From: Erwinia sp. E_sp_B01_1
Lineage (GTDB): Bacteria; Pseudomonadota; Gammaproteobacteria; Enterobacterales; Enterobacteriaceae
Direction: 5' to 3'
DNA: 64,000 nucleotides
NCBI RefSeq assembly: GCF_036865545.1
Contig: NZ_CP142208.1
Span: forward strand, 4,092,001 to 4,156,000
Below, piece after piece: positions 39,899-49,374 of this stretch. Within the stretch, counting starts at the first letter, position 1, and each line of letters opens with the position of its first letter. The position numbers and the translations under genes were made by a program. The notes under the pieces are model-generated. The model had not been told where the DNA came from. It made no database searches and worked only from the letters and a program-made list of their open reading frames with translations.

Positions 39899-39903
39899 TC
39901 TTT

Positions 39904-39978
39904 GAGGGTTCGCCCTCTCGCTTCACAGACTAGTAAGTAGTTAAGAAGGCCGTGCTTTCCGAAAGGAATGCGCGGCTT
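39904..39978 (+). terminator. Intra-operon hairpins between rpsU and dnaG
   Basis: A small hairpin with UUCG loop (GAGGG/CCCTC, 39904-39917) is followed by a longer imperfect one with GAAA loop (about 39945-39978). In E. coli an attenuating terminator and an RNA processing site occupy this place and keep primase levels far below S21; a similar role is inferred. Confidence 0.6.
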
Positions 39979-40010
39979 GTTCTCGTTTATGGGCTGATAA
40001 ACCGGGGCTT

Positions 40011-41755
40011 ATGGCTGGACGAATTCCACGTGTATTTATTAATGACTTGCTGGCACGCACGGACATCGTGGATCTTATCGATGCCCGCGTAAAGCTGAAA
40101 AAGCAGGGCAAGAACTATCACGCGTGCTGTCCTTTTCATAATGAAAAAACCCCCTCTTTTACCGTAAACGGTGAAAAACAGTTTTACCACTGCTTCGGCT
40201 GTGGCGCCCACGGCAACGCCATCGACTTCCTGATGAACTACGATCGTCTGGAGTTTGTGGAAAGCATTGAAGAGCTGGCAACGGTCTACGGACTTGAAGT
40301 TCCGTATGAAAGCGGTACCGGCCCTACTCAGCTTGAGCGTCATCAGCGTCAGAGCCTCTATCAGTTAATGGGCGGCCTGAGTGAGTTTTATCAGCAGTCG
40401 CTGTCTCAAAGTCAGGCTTCAGGCGCGCGTGAGTATCTTGCCAACCGCGGTCTGAGTGACGATGTCATCAAGCATTTCTCCATCGGCTTTGCTCCCGCCG
40501 GCTGGGATAACGCCCTGAAGCGATTTGGTCGCAATCAGGACGATCGCCAGTCGTTGATTGACGCGGGAATGTTGGTCACTAACGACCAGGGCCGCAGTTA
40601 CGATCGCTTTCGCGAACGGGTGATGTTCCCGATCCACGACAAGCGCGGGCGGGTAATAGGATTTGGTGGGCGCGTGTTAGGCGATGCCGTACCCAAATAT
40701 CTGAACTCCCCCGAGACCGATATTTTCCATAAAGGCCGCCAGTTATATGGCCTGTATGAAGCGCAAAAGAATCATCCCGAACCGGCGAAGCTGCTGGTAG
40801 TTGAAGGCTATATGGATGTGGTGGCGCTGGCGCAGTTTGGTGTTGATTATGCCGTCGCGTCACTGGGCACTTCCACCACGCCAGAGCATATTCAACTTCT
40901 TTTCCGCACGACCGATACTGTTATTTGTTGTTATGACGGTGACAGAGCGGGCCGGGAAGCAGCCTGGCGTGCGCTGGAGACCGCATTACCTTACATGAAT
41001 GACGGTCGTCAGCTACGCTTTATGTTTCTGCCCGACGGTGAAGACCCGGATACGCTGGTGCGTAAAGAGGGCAAAGAGGCGTTTGAAGCCCGGATGGAGC
41101 AGGCAATGCCGCTCTCCGCGTTCCTGTTTGACTCTTTGCTGCCGCAGGTTGATTTACGTTCACCGGATGGCCGTGCGCAGCTCAGTACGCTTGCGCTGCC
41201 GCTGATCAGTCAGGTGCCGGGCGAGACGCTGCGCATCTATCTGCGTCAGACGCTGGGCAATAAGCTGGGCATTCTGGATGACAGTCAGTTAGAAAAGTTG
41301 ATGCCAAAGCAGGGTGAGAATGCGAAACCTCCCCAGCAGCCTCAGCTCAAACGCACAACCATGCGTATACTTATTGGGTTGCTGATTCAAAACCCAGGGC
41401 TGGCGGCAATGGTCCCCCCCTTGACGGGTTAGAAGCTTCGGAGCTGGCAGGATTTCACCTGTTTGTGGAGTTAGTGAGCACTTGCGTCGCTCATCCTGGC
41501 CTGACCACCGGACAGCTACTAGAGTTATACCGTGGAACAAAATTTAGTCAGAGCCTTGAAACTCTGGCCACATGGAACCACATGATCGTAGAAGATGAAG
41601 TGGAAACCATGTTTAAAGATTCTCTGGCCAGCATGTATGACGCGGCGCTGGAACGCCGGCTTGAAGAGCTGATTGCGCGTGACCGCACGCATGGCCTGAA
41701 CTCGGAAGAACGCCGCGAGTTCTGGACGCTGAGCCAGGCGTTAGCAAAGAAATAA
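40011..41755 (+). CDS. dnaG: DNA primase, with an apparent one-base frameshift
   Basis: Makes RNA primers at the replication fork; essential. The N-terminal CHC2 zinc finger (CPFHNEKTPSF..FYHCFGCG, about 40-64) and the TOPRIM core (LLVVEGYMDVVAL; YDGDRAGREAAWRA) are normal. At residue ~467 the frame breaks: after LAAMVPPL a stop comes at 41430-41432, while the primase helicase-binding C-terminus (FVELVSTCVAHPGLTTGQLLELYRG... to LAKK) continues in another frame to 41755. Adding one C to the C7 run at 41414-41420 restores VPPLDGLEASELAGF and a full-length primase of about 581 residues. An uncalled C is much likelier than a real mutation. Confidence 0.93.
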
Positions 41756-41814
41756 AATACGGTTGATAAAATCATCCGTCATCAGAATACCCGCGGCTTA
41801 AGTGCCGAATATCC

Positions 41815-41831
41815 GCCAGGTCGAGCCTGGC
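41815..41831 (+). other. Hairpin in the dnaG-rpoD spacer
   Basis: GCCAGG/CCTGGC stem with loop TCGAG in the 180-base spacer before rpoD. No T tract follows. It may be a processing or stability element; in E. coli this operon is processed between genes and has extra rpoD promoters within dnaG. Confidence 0.35.
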
Positions 41832-41936
41832 AGCCGCCTCGATGGGCAGCGGCAAAAATCCAACGCCCTCACTGTTATTGTTGGCAGCATAGCCGACCGA
41901 CACCAATCTAATTAACAGAAGTGTGGATACCGTCTT

Positions 41937-43775
41937 ATGGAGCAAAACCCGCAGTCACAGCTTAAGCTTCTTGTCACCCGTGGTAAAGAGCAAGGCTATC
42001 TGACCTATGCCGAGGTCAATGACCATCTGCCGGAAGATATCGTCGACTCCGATCAGATCGAAGACATCATTCAGATGATCAACGACATGGGCATTCAGGT
42101 TGTGGAAGAAGCACCTGATGCCGACGATCTGATCCTGAATGAAAACAGCAGCGATACTGACGAAGATGCTGCTGAAGCGGCTGCTCAGGTGCTATCCAGC
42201 GTTGAATCTGAAATCGGACGCACAACTGACCCGGTGCGCATGTACATGCGTGAAATGGGTACCGTTGAACTTCTGACGCGTGAAGGCGAAATCGACATCG
42301 CCAAACGCATCGAAGACGGTATCAATCAGGTACAGTGTTCTGTCGCTGAATACCCTGAAGCCATCACCTATTTGCTGGAACAGTACGATCGTGTGGAAGC
42401 GGGTGAAGCGCGCCTCTCTGATATGATCACCGGCTTTGTCGATCCGAATGCTGAAGCAGAAATCGCCCCTACCGCCACTCACGTTGGATCTGAGCTTTCT
42501 GAAGAAGAACGCAATGACGAAGAAGACGAAGACGATGATGACGACGACAGCGAAGATGACAACAGCATCGATCCTGAACTGGCTCGCGAGAAATTTAACG
42601 ATTTACGCGTTCAGTATGAAAAAGCGCGTACCGTTATTAAAGCGAAAGGCCGCAGCCATGCTGATGCCGTAGCGGAAATCCAGGCCCTTTCAGACGTATT
42701 CAAGCAGTTCCGCCTGGTGCCGAAGCAGTTCGACTTCCTGGTAAACAGCATGCGTACCATGATGGATCGCGTCCGTACCCAGGAACGCCTCATCATGAAG
42801 TTCTGCGTTGAAATCTGCAAAATGCCGAAGAAGAACTTCATCACTCTGTTCACCGGCAATGAAACCAGCGAAACCTGGTTCAAAGCAGCGCTGGCGATGA
42901 ACAAACCCTGGTCTGAAAAGCTGAAAGACGTCTCTGAAGACGTTCAGCGCGGCCTGATGAAGTTAGGGCAGATTGAAGAAGAGACCGGCCTGACCATCGA
43001 GCAGGTTAAGGACATCAACCGTCGCATGTCTATCGGTGAAGCGAAAGCGCGCCGTGCGAAGAAAGAGATGGTTGAGGCTAACCTTCGTCTGGTTATCTCC
43101 ATTGCTAAAAAGTACACCAACCGTGGCCTGCAGTTCCTGGATCTGATTCAGGAAGGTAACATTGGTCTGATGAAAGCCGTTGATAAGTTTGAATATCGCC
43201 GGGGTTATAAGTTCTCAACTTATGCAACCTGGTGGATCCGTCAGGCTATCACCCGCTCCATCGCTGACCAGGCGCGCACCATCCGTATTCCGGTGCATAT
43301 GATTGAGACCATTAACAAGCTCAACCGTATCTCACGCCAGATGCTGCAGGAAATGGGCCGCGAGCCGACCCCGGAAGAGCTGGCTGAACGCATGCTGATG
43401 CCGGAAGATAAAATCCGTAAGGTGCTGAAAATTGCCAAAGAGCCAATCTCCATGGAGACGCCTATTGGTGATGATGAAGATTCGCATCTGGGTGATTTTA
43501 TCGAAGACACCACGCTTGAGCTGCCGCTGGACTCTGCCACTTCCGAGAGCCTGCGCTCTGCCACGCACGACGTGCTGGCAGGCCTGACCGCCCGTGAAGC
43601 CAAAGTCCTGCGTATGCGTTTCGGTATCGATATGAACACCGACCACACGCTGGAAGAAGTGGGCAAGCAGTTTGACGTTACCCGTGAGCGTATTCGTCAG
43701 ATTGAAGCCAAAGCGCTGCGTAAGCTGCGCCATCCAAGCCGCTCTGAAGTGCTGCGCAGCTTCCTGGACGATTAA
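41937..43775 (+). CDS. rpoD: RNA polymerase sigma factor RpoD (sigma 70)
   Basis: Housekeeping sigma factor. It has 612 residues (E. coli 613). Region 1.1 at the N-terminus ([21 protein letters not shown]), a very acidic non-conserved segment (about 189-210), region 2 ([45 protein letters not shown]), region 3, and region 4.2 helix-turn-helix ([27 protein letters not shown]) are all intact. Last gene of the operon; a strong terminator follows. Confidence 0.98.
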   Translation: MEQNPQSQLKLLVTRGKEQGYLTYAEVNDHLPEDIVDSDQIEDIIQMINDMGIQVVEEAPDADDLILNENSSDTDEDAAEAAAQVLSSVESEIGRTTDPVRMYMREMGTVELLTREGEIDIAKRIEDGINQVQCSVAEYPEAITYLLEQYDRVEAGEARLSDMITGFVDPNAEAEIAPTATHVGSELSEEERNDEEDEDDDDDDSEDDNSIDPELAREKFNDLRVQYEKARTVIKAKGRSHADAVAEIQALSDVFKQFRLVPKQFDFLVNSMRTMMDRVRTQERLIMKFCVEICKMPKKNFITLFTGNETSETWFKAALAMNKPWSEKLKDVSEDVQRGLMKLGQIEEETGLTIEQVKDINRRMSIGEAKARRAKKEMVEANLRLVISIAKKYTNRGLQFLDLIQEGNIGLMKAVDKFEYRRGYKFSTYATWWIRQAITRSIADQARTIRIPVHMIETINKLNRISRQMLQEMGREPTPEELAERMLMPEDKIRKVLKIAKEPISMETPIGDDEDSHLGDFIEDTTLELPLDSATSESLRSATHDVLAGLTAREAKVLRMRFGIDMNTDHTLEEVGKQFDVTRERIRQIEAKALRKLRHPSRSEVLRSFLDD

Positions 43776-43794
43776 TCCGTTCTGGTCAATCTGC

Positions 43795-43829
43795 AAAAAA
43801 GCCCCTGTTGAAAAACAGGGGCTTTTTTT
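43795..43829. terminator. Bidirectional terminator after rpoD
   Basis: 9-bp stem GCCCCTGTT/AACAGGGGC (43801-43809 with 43814-43822), GAAA loop, six A before and seven T after. It ends rpoD and, in reverse, the convergent beta-propeller gene. Confidence 0.9.
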
Positions 43830-43870
43830 CAGCAATTGACCTGCCCCCGATCGGCCATCAACTGACTTAC

Positions 43871-44824
43871 TCAGCCACTCAGCGCAAAATAGCTCAGCAC
43901 TTCACATCCCCGCCCTGCCGAAGGCGTGGCGGTCACGGTCAGGCTGGCAATATCGATAACGCTAAGCGTGCCGTCATCCTCGTTGGCGATCAGCAGCGTG
44001 CTGTTGTCAGGACTGAAACAGCCATCCATAGGCTTATTGCCCACCCTGACCTGCCCCAGCGGATTCAGCTCGCCATCAAACAGGCTGATCACCGGTTCCT
44101 GGTCACCAATCACCACCAGCAGGGAGCCGTCCTCACTGAACCGGGTAATTTGCGAAGCCTTTTGATGGCCCTCAAGAGGGAGAGTATCAATGAGCTGATG
44201 GCTTTCCGTATCCAGCACGTACAGGCGTGGCTGGTCGCCATCCGTAGCCACCAGACAGGGGGAAGTGGGTGATGCCGCAATCCCATTGATCGGGCCCGGC
44301 ATAGCGATGGTGTCGATAACCTCGCCCTTCCCCTCTGCCAGCGCCACTACCGTAATGGAGGCATCTTCTTCATTGTCGGTAAACAGCTTACGGCCAGAAG
44401 GCAGGACCGTCAGACGATGGGTGTTATGTGAAGGCACGGCAATTTTGGAGACGATCCTGTCGGTGTCGGGATCGATAACCAGGATCATCGCACTGTTTTC
44501 ACAGCACTGATAAACATAGCCATCGCTTCCCAGTCGGGAGGTATGGGGTGACTCAAAAGGCCTGAGATCGATAAAACCGCTGATCTGCCGGCTGCGCAGA
44601 TCGATGACCGCAATTTTATGGCCCGGATGCGGATTATCACCGTGAATGCCATCCCCAAAGATTGGCACATAGGCTTTATGCTGATCCGGCAGGATCAGCA
44701 ACTCATGCGGACGCGGCGGAAAAGCATTAAGCTCCCGTTCAACAGCAAACGTCTCCGGATTAAGAAACAGCACCCTGCTGCCCTGCTTATCAACCGCGAT
44801 CAAACCATAGTGAGCGTGCGACAT
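43871..44824 (-). CDS. YncE-like beta-propeller repeat protein, cytoplasmic
   Basis: 317 residues from ATG 44824 (MSHAHYGLIAVDKQGS), with AAGGAA at the right distance. It is built of repeats of the YVTN/NHL kind, each with a hydrophobic strand followed by D-P/D-T turns (for example VLFLNPETFAVERELNAF, ILVIDPDTDRIVSKIAVP, LYVLDTESHQLIDTLPLEG, LSVIDIASLTVTATPS). This suggests a seven-bladed propeller. Unlike E. coli YncE it has no signal peptide. The function is unknown. It lies 133 bases downstream of a LysR gene in the same direction. Confidence 0.75.
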   Translation of the reverse strand: MSHAHYGLIAVDKQGSRVLFLNPETFAVERELNAFPPRPHELLILPDQHKAYVPIFGDGIHGDNPHPGHKIAVIDLRSRQISGFIDLRPFESPHTSRLGSDGYVYQCCENSAMILVIDPDTDRIVSKIAVPSHNTHRLTVLPSGRKLFTDNEEDASITVVALAEGKGEVIDTIAMPGPINGIAASPTSPCLVATDGDQPRLYVLDTESHQLIDTLPLEGHQKASQITRFSEDGSLLVVIGDQEPVISLFDGELNPLGQVRVGNKPMDGCFSPDNSTLLIANEDDGTLSVIDIASLTVTATPSAGRGCEVLSYFALSG

Positions 44825-44957
44825 CACAAATTCCTTCTTTAAAATGAACATTTCATTTAAAGGTAGTGCATGACGTCAGCACAAGTGGGCCGCAGCTTCA
44901 CTAATAACTAATTTTCAAAAAATATTATGAAATTCAAATGCTAATGTGCAAGGCCTG

Positions 44958-45881
44958 TCACGCTGACTGAAATGCTTCCCTGAGCCAGTGTATAAAGCCA
45001 CTTACCGCACGGGGAACCTGAGCAGACCAGGGGCGCACCACATAGAGTGTTTCTGCAAAGGCCCCCACGGTTTGCCATTCCGGCAGAATTTCAACCAGGC
45101 GTCCTTCACTCAGTGCCGTGCGTGCGCTGAAATCTGGCAGCAGAGCAATCCCTAACCCTTCCAGAGCGGCATCCCTGATCGATTCACTGTTATTGGTAGC
45201 AAAAGGACCGGTGACGTTGACCGTGACCGACTGCCGATCAGGCTGACGGGAGGCAAACGTCCAGCGGGGAGTTTCTGTCCCACGGGGGTAATAGAGGCAC
45301 TGGTGTTCGCTCAGGCAGGCAGGCGTTTTTGGAAAACCCTGCCGCGCCAGATAGGCGGGAGAAGCTACAACCTGCGCTCTGGTCGCGCAAAGAGGCAGCG
45401 CTACATGGGTTTCTGGCAGCGTATCACTGTGGCGGATGGCGAGATCGAACCCCTCGCTGGCAAGGGAAACCAGCCTGTCAGACACCTCCAGCTGCACGCG
45501 AACCTGAGGATGCTCCTGTAAAAAAGCGGTGATATGAGGAACCAGCTGTTGCCGGGCAAAAGCCACGGGCGCTGTCACCCTGACCAGGCCGCGTAACGGC
45601 CCTGCGGAGTCCCGCACGCTGAAAAAACTCTGTTCGATTTGGGCAAAAGGCTGGCGTAACTCTTCCACCAGCTTCTCGCCTGCGCTGGTAAGACGCACGC
45701 TGCGGGTGGTTCTGGTCACCAGTGGCACGCCGGCCAGATGCTCAAGCTCTTTAATCTTCTGACTCATCGCCGCTTTACTGACTTCCAGGCGATCGGCAGC
45801 ACGGGTAAAACTCCCCTGCTCTGCCAGCACGGTCAGCCAGTGGAGGTGGATCCACAGCGCATCAGTTTTCACATCTTTCAT
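44958..45881 (-). CDS. LysR-family transcriptional regulator
   Basis: 307 residues with an N-terminal helix-turn-helix (SFTRAADRLEVSKAAMSQKIKELE, about 24-47) and the usual effector-binding domain (about 93-300). I do not recognise an orthologue with known ligand. It is divergent from the tautomerase gene at 46022, which is its most likely target, with a 140-base shared control region; a poly-T-rich stretch with several ATTGATT/AATCAATT half sites lies near 45890-45915. Confidence 0.87.
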   Translation of the reverse strand: MKDVKTDALWIHLHWLTVLAEQGSFTRAADRLEVSKAAMSQKIKELEHLAGVPLVTRTTRSVRLTSAGEKLVEELRQPFAQIEQSFFSVRDSAGPLRGLVRVTAPVAFARQQLVPHITAFLQEHPQVRVQLEVSDRLVSLASEGFDLAIRHSDTLPETHVALPLCATRAQVVASPAYLARQGFPKTPACLSEHQCLYYPRGTETPRWTFASRQPDRQSVTVNVTGPFATNNSESIRDAALEGLGIALLPDFSARTALSEGRLVEILPEWQTVGAFAETLYVVRPWSAQVPRAVSGFIHWLREAFQSA

Positions 45882-46021
45882 ATTGATTGTTCAGTAGAGT
45901 AAATAATCAATTCAAGTATAGCGCTTTTTCCCTGCCCTTTTACCTCCTAAAGTAAGCTTCAGAACGTCGACGGCCACAACGACGGTTAGCCAGCTAATTC
46001 AACTTATTCAGGGATTAAATT

Positions 46022-46411
46022 ATGCCATTACTGCAATTTGATGTTATTCAGGGTCGTTCAGAGTCTGAGACAAAAACGTTGTTAGATGCCGCTCACCGCG
46101 CGGTTCTGGCAGCGTTTAAGGTGCCTGAACGCGATCGTTACCAGATTGTTCACGAAAACAAAAGATATCAGATGGTTTTTGAGGATACTGGCCTGGGACT
46201 GACCCGCACGGACAATCTGGTGATGGTCAGGGTGTTTACCAGCCCACGCAGCGACGAACAGAAGCAGTTCTTTATGGCTGAGCTTTGCCGGGAATTTAAA
46301 GAGAGCTGCGGAATTTTGGCAAGCGATGTGATGATCAGCTTTATCAGTAACGGTAAAGGTGACTGGAGCTTTGGCAACGGCGTTGCGCAATACATGACTG
46401 GCGATTTGTAA
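46022..46411 (+). CDS. Tautomerase-superfamily protein
   Basis: 129 residues starting MPLLQFDVIQGRSE; the proline at position 2 would be the catalytic N-terminal base after Met removal, as in the 4-oxalocrotonate tautomerase/MIF superfamily. The length fits the double beta-alpha-beta Tautomerase_3-like group. It is divergent from a LysR gene and monocistronic. A GC-rich hairpin (46441-46474) without a T run follows. Substrate unknown; a role in aromatic or halogenated acid metabolism is only a family-based guess. Confidence 0.75.
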   Translation: MPLLQFDVIQGRSESETKTLLDAAHRAVLAAFKVPERDRYQIVHENKRYQMVFEDTGLGLTRTDNLVMVRVFTSPRSDEQKQFFMAELCREFKESCGILASDVMISFISNGKGDWSFGNGVAQYMTGDL

Positions 46412-46578
46412 AACGTCCTGGCCGCCAGTGATTCAGTCACAGGGCGCAGAGGATTTTCATCGCTCCTGCGCCCTCCTGAGTGGAAGCTGGCTGCCCGATC
46501 TGAAAACAAGCCCGAACAGCGCGCCCTTATCTCCGTGACAGAGGAATTTCCTCCGTGCGGAGAATAAAGCCGCCCCCT

Positions 46579-47727
46579 TTACAGAAATTTCCCGCGGGCC
46601 TCCACAGGATAAATTTCTGCCTCTCCCTCTTCCTTTCGCATCACAAATTGATTGAAGCAGGCCATCACGGCACAGGAGTGGTTGGGATAGATCCGCATCA
46701 AACTGCCGAGTTCCGGCCTATTTCCATTATGTGGAATAAAGCCGTGCTCCTCGGAGAGTTTTTCCACGCGATACTGTTGATGGTTCAGGGCGTTGATAGC
46801 CAGACCAAAATCAGCGGCTGAGGTGCCATGCGGCCCTTTGTCAGAACTCAGCGCTTTGGAACCGGCATCAACAATCGCATAGCGATCGTTCACTGCCACC
46901 ACCCGCGCCACTATTGTCAGCGCCAGATCGTCCAGCGTACAAAGCCCCAGCCGCACCCCGGTCAAATCAAGCAGGGAGTAGTTGCCTGGCCGAATTTCGT
47001 CATACCCTGCCGGTAAGGGCGCTCCCATGATGGACGGCGTTGATCCCACAGAAAGCAGGCAAGGGCTGAATCCAGCCTGTTGCAGACGCTGGCGCAAAGT
47101 CTGCATAGCGCGGGCTTCCGCCTGCACAATCTTCGCCATCTGCTCCGGGTCCTGCGCGCCGTAGGCATGGCCCGCATGTGAAAGCAGCCCGGCAAATTGC
47201 AGCCCGGCGGCGCTGATGGCCTCAGCCAGAACCCGTGCCTCATCGCCTTCAGGATTGACGCCAACGCGCCCCAGCCCCACATCCACTTTGATCCAGACGG
47301 ATAAATTCAGTGATTCAACTGCGGCTTTGGCCTGGGCTATTGCCTCAACCCCCTCGATTGCGGCAACAATCACCCCCAGTTTTGTTGCTGTGCGGGAAGC
47401 CGCCGCGAAAAGTTCACTGACCGTGTCGGCCCGGACAACCGGATAAGCCAGCAGAACATCACGCACGCCGCCATCAATGAACACCACGCCTTCGCTGGGT
47501 TTAGAAACGGTGATCCCCGTCGCGCCCAGTTCAATCTGTCGGCGGGCAATTGTCAGGCTTTTGTGGGTTTTCACATGGGGACGAAGCTGCACGCCACCTG
47601 CCAGTGCATGCTGCTGCATCTGCTGTAAATTCCGCTCCAGCCGCCGGGCATCCAGCTCAAGCCAGGGCGTCAGCCGATCGTCATAAACCGGGCGTTCACC
47701 TTCCCCTTCAGCCTTTAATGAATTCAT
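46579..47727 (-). CDS. DSD1-type PLP enzyme (D-serine dehydratase / D-threonine aldolase family)
   Basis: 382 residues of the fold-type III family that includes eukaryotic-type D-serine dehydratase and D-threonine aldolase. The PLP lysine is K53 in LRPHVKTHKS. The barrel blocks GATGITVSKPSEG and WIKVDVGLGRVGV and the C-terminal metal-binding PNHSCAVM (His and Cys ligands) are intact. It should act on a D-beta-hydroxy amino acid, giving a keto acid plus ammonia or glycine plus aldehyde. No linked regulator or transporter is evident. A terminator separates it from the porin gene upstream on the same strand. Confidence 0.78.
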   Translation of the reverse strand: MNSLKAEGEGERPVYDDRLTPWLELDARRLERNLQQMQQHALAGGVQLRPHVKTHKSLTIARRQIELGATGITVSKPSEGVVFIDGGVRDVLLAYPVVRADTVSELFAAASRTATKLGVIVAAIEGVEAIAQAKAAVESLNLSVWIKVDVGLGRVGVNPEGDEARVLAEAISAAGLQFAGLLSHAGHAYGAQDPEQMAKIVQAEARAMQTLRQRLQQAGFSPCLLSVGSTPSIMGAPLPAGYDEIRPGNYSLLDLTGVRLGLCTLDDLALTIVARVVAVNDRYAIVDAGSKALSSDKGPHGTSAADFGLAINALNHQQYRVEKLSEEHGFIPHNGNRPELGSLMRIYPNHSCAVMACFNQFVMRKEEGEAEIYPVEARGKFL

Positions 47728-47811
47728 ATTTCCTCCCTCTGGTGGTAAACAGTCTCCTGACTTTCTACCACAGGGCGGTTTTTCAAAGAAGGGATTGTCG
47801 GCAGAATAAAA

Positions 47812-47846
47812 AACGCCCCGGCATAAGCCAGGGCGTTGCGGTTTTT
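47812..47846 (-). terminator. Hairpins downstream of the porin gene
   Basis: Minus-strand reading from the porin gene meets a hairpin GAAGGGC/GCCCTTC (47859-47877) and then AACGCCC-GGC/GCC-GGGCGTT (47812-47837, one mismatch) followed by a T run (complement of 47808-47813). The second is a good factor-independent terminator for the porin gene. Confidence 0.7.
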
Positions 47847-47892
47847 GCGGGAAGGTTGAAGGGCTGTCAGCCCTTCAGCATCCGGCAGAAAA

Positions 47893-49044
47893 TCAGAAGT
47901 CGTAGCGCAGACGAACCAGGTTCATATCGCCCAGGTTATCGGTGCTGGAGGTAAAGACGTGTTCGTAATCAACACGGAAGCCGTAATCCAGCTGGAAAGT
48001 CACGCCCACACCGTTATCAATGCGCTGATAATTGCGGCCGTTAACGTATTCCAGACGGTCACCCATAAAGTATGGCATCACGGTTTTCAGCGCGTACTGG
48101 CCCACTGGAATGGTATAACCCGCCAGGTACTCAACGCCCCAGGCATCGCCCGCGAAGTAGTTATCCACATCGACTTGTTTGGTAGTCAGGAAGTTCTGGT
48201 AATAGCCGCCGCCGAAGCTGAAGGTCCAGTTATCCGGTTTCCAGCTGAGAGAGGTCCCGTAGATATTCTGATCGTAGGTTTTAGACTCTGTCGTACCAGG
48301 GTTACGCATATCAGCACGGGTATAGTTCCATGCGGCACCCCAGGTCAGATCTTTGGTCAGATGATAATCCACACCCAGCGAACCGCCGCCTTTGCGCTTA
48401 TAACGCAGGCCATTTCCCGGCAGGTATTCATTATCGCTGAACAGGTATGAGGCGTAAACATCCGCATCACCGAAGGTGTTTTTGTACTTCAGCATTTTGC
48501 GTGAACGGTATGAACCGTCGTAGTCGCCGTTAATGCCGTTGCCCGGTGCCTGGGCAAGCATGTCGTAATCCCAGATATCCGTTTTCGCACCGACTACATC
48601 ATAATAAACGCTGTTTTGCTGACCGAAAGTCAGTTTACCCCAGGTTTTGCTCTGGAAACCTGTGTACATCATGCGACGGCTGGTGTCGTTAGCGCCGTCA
48701 GCGTAATGATGATCCCAGTCGAACACTGCCGGGATATTAACGCCCAGCTCGTAGTAACCCACCCAGCTGATATCGTCGAACAGGTAGTAATCAGCCAGGA
48801 AACGGAAACGGGTACCGCCATCAAAGCCGTTACGTTTGTAAGAACCGTTATCGCCGCCGCCGGTCATGTTATTGAACTGCGGACGGATACTGCCACCCAC
48901 GGTGAAGTTCAGGCGGCTTAACGGGTCGCCCGCCTGCGGGTCCTGTTTCAGGACGGTAATCTCTGCGTTCGCGGCAAAAGACGCACTGCCCACCAGCAGC
49001 CCCAGACCAATGGCCTGAGATAAAAAGCGCATTTTTGTTAACAT
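47893..49044 (-). CDS. Outer-membrane porin
   Basis: 383 residues. Signal peptide (MRFLSQAIGLGLLVGSASFAANA) then a beta-rich protein with alternating aromatic strands (FRFLADYYLFDDISWVGYYELG; WTFSFGGGYYQNFL) and the C-terminal phenylalanine (VRLRYDF) recognised by the BAM complex. It looks like a Gram-negative general or substrate-selective porin but is not OmpC/F; I cannot name a substrate. It is divergent from the polyol-phosphate operon at 49375, so it may bring that operon's substrate across the outer membrane. ATG 49044 has AGGA upstream; a second Met four codons in is possible. Confidence 0.85.
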   Translation of the reverse strand: MLTKMRFLSQAIGLGLLVGSASFAANAEITVLKQDPQAGDPLSRLNFTVGGSIRPQFNNMTGGGDNGSYKRNGFDGGTRFRFLADYYLFDDISWVGYYELGVNIPAVFDWDHHYADGANDTSRRMMYTGFQSKTWGKLTFGQQNSVYYDVVGAKTDIWDYDMLAQAPGNGINGDYDGSYRSRKMLKYKNTFGDADVYASYLFSDNEYLPGNGLRYKRKGGGSLGVDYHLTKDLTWGAAWNYTRADMRNPGTTESKTYDQNIYGTSLSWKPDNWTFSFGGGYYQNFLTTKQVDVDNYFAGDAWGVEYLAGYTIPVGQYALKTVMPYFMGDRLEYVNGRNYQRIDNGVGVTFQLDYGFRVDYEHVFTSSTDNLGDMNLVRLRYDF

Positions 49045-49374
49045 TTTGTATTCCTGTGAATAATTGTTCTACTTTTTAAGGCGGAGATAGTAGCGTGATA
49101 TCCGTTACAAACAATCTGCTTTCCTGACCATTTTGTGCGGTTTTTCGGGGGTAAAACTTAACAAAATATGTATTCTGACTTACTTTCTCACGATTATAGC
49201 CATTTTGTGCTCTGTTTGAGTTAAGTCAGGCGCCAGCAGTGGTTTTCTTGATTTCCCTCAACACGTTTTATCGCTCTGCGATCAAAGCCGTTCTGGTTAA
49301 CAGTTTTGCAACATCACCCTGGTGTTCTCAGCCGGCCTGGCTATACCTCACAAGGAAGCGTTGAGGAGGAAAAC
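49045..49374. promoter_or_regulatory. Divergent control region of the porin and polyol-phosphate operon
   Basis: 330 bases without a gene, AT-rich in the middle. CGTGA-N6-TTACA at 49094-49109 matches the CRP core (TGTGA-N6-TCACA) at 8 of 10 positions and lies 50-65 bases before the porin start. No clear -10/-35 pair could be chosen for either side. The operon side ends in a strong GAGGAGG ribosome site just before 49375. Confidence 0.45.

Noticed and set aside
41414..41760. Programmed ribosomal frameshifting in dnaG at the C7 run
   Set aside because: Full-length primase needs the shift, no stimulatory structure or known precedent in dnaG is visible, and two other homopolymer losses in the window favour base-calling error.
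42460..42580. Acidic GAA/GAC-rich tract in rpoD as a tandem repeat
   Set aside because: It is the normal acidic non-conserved region of enterobacterial sigma 70.
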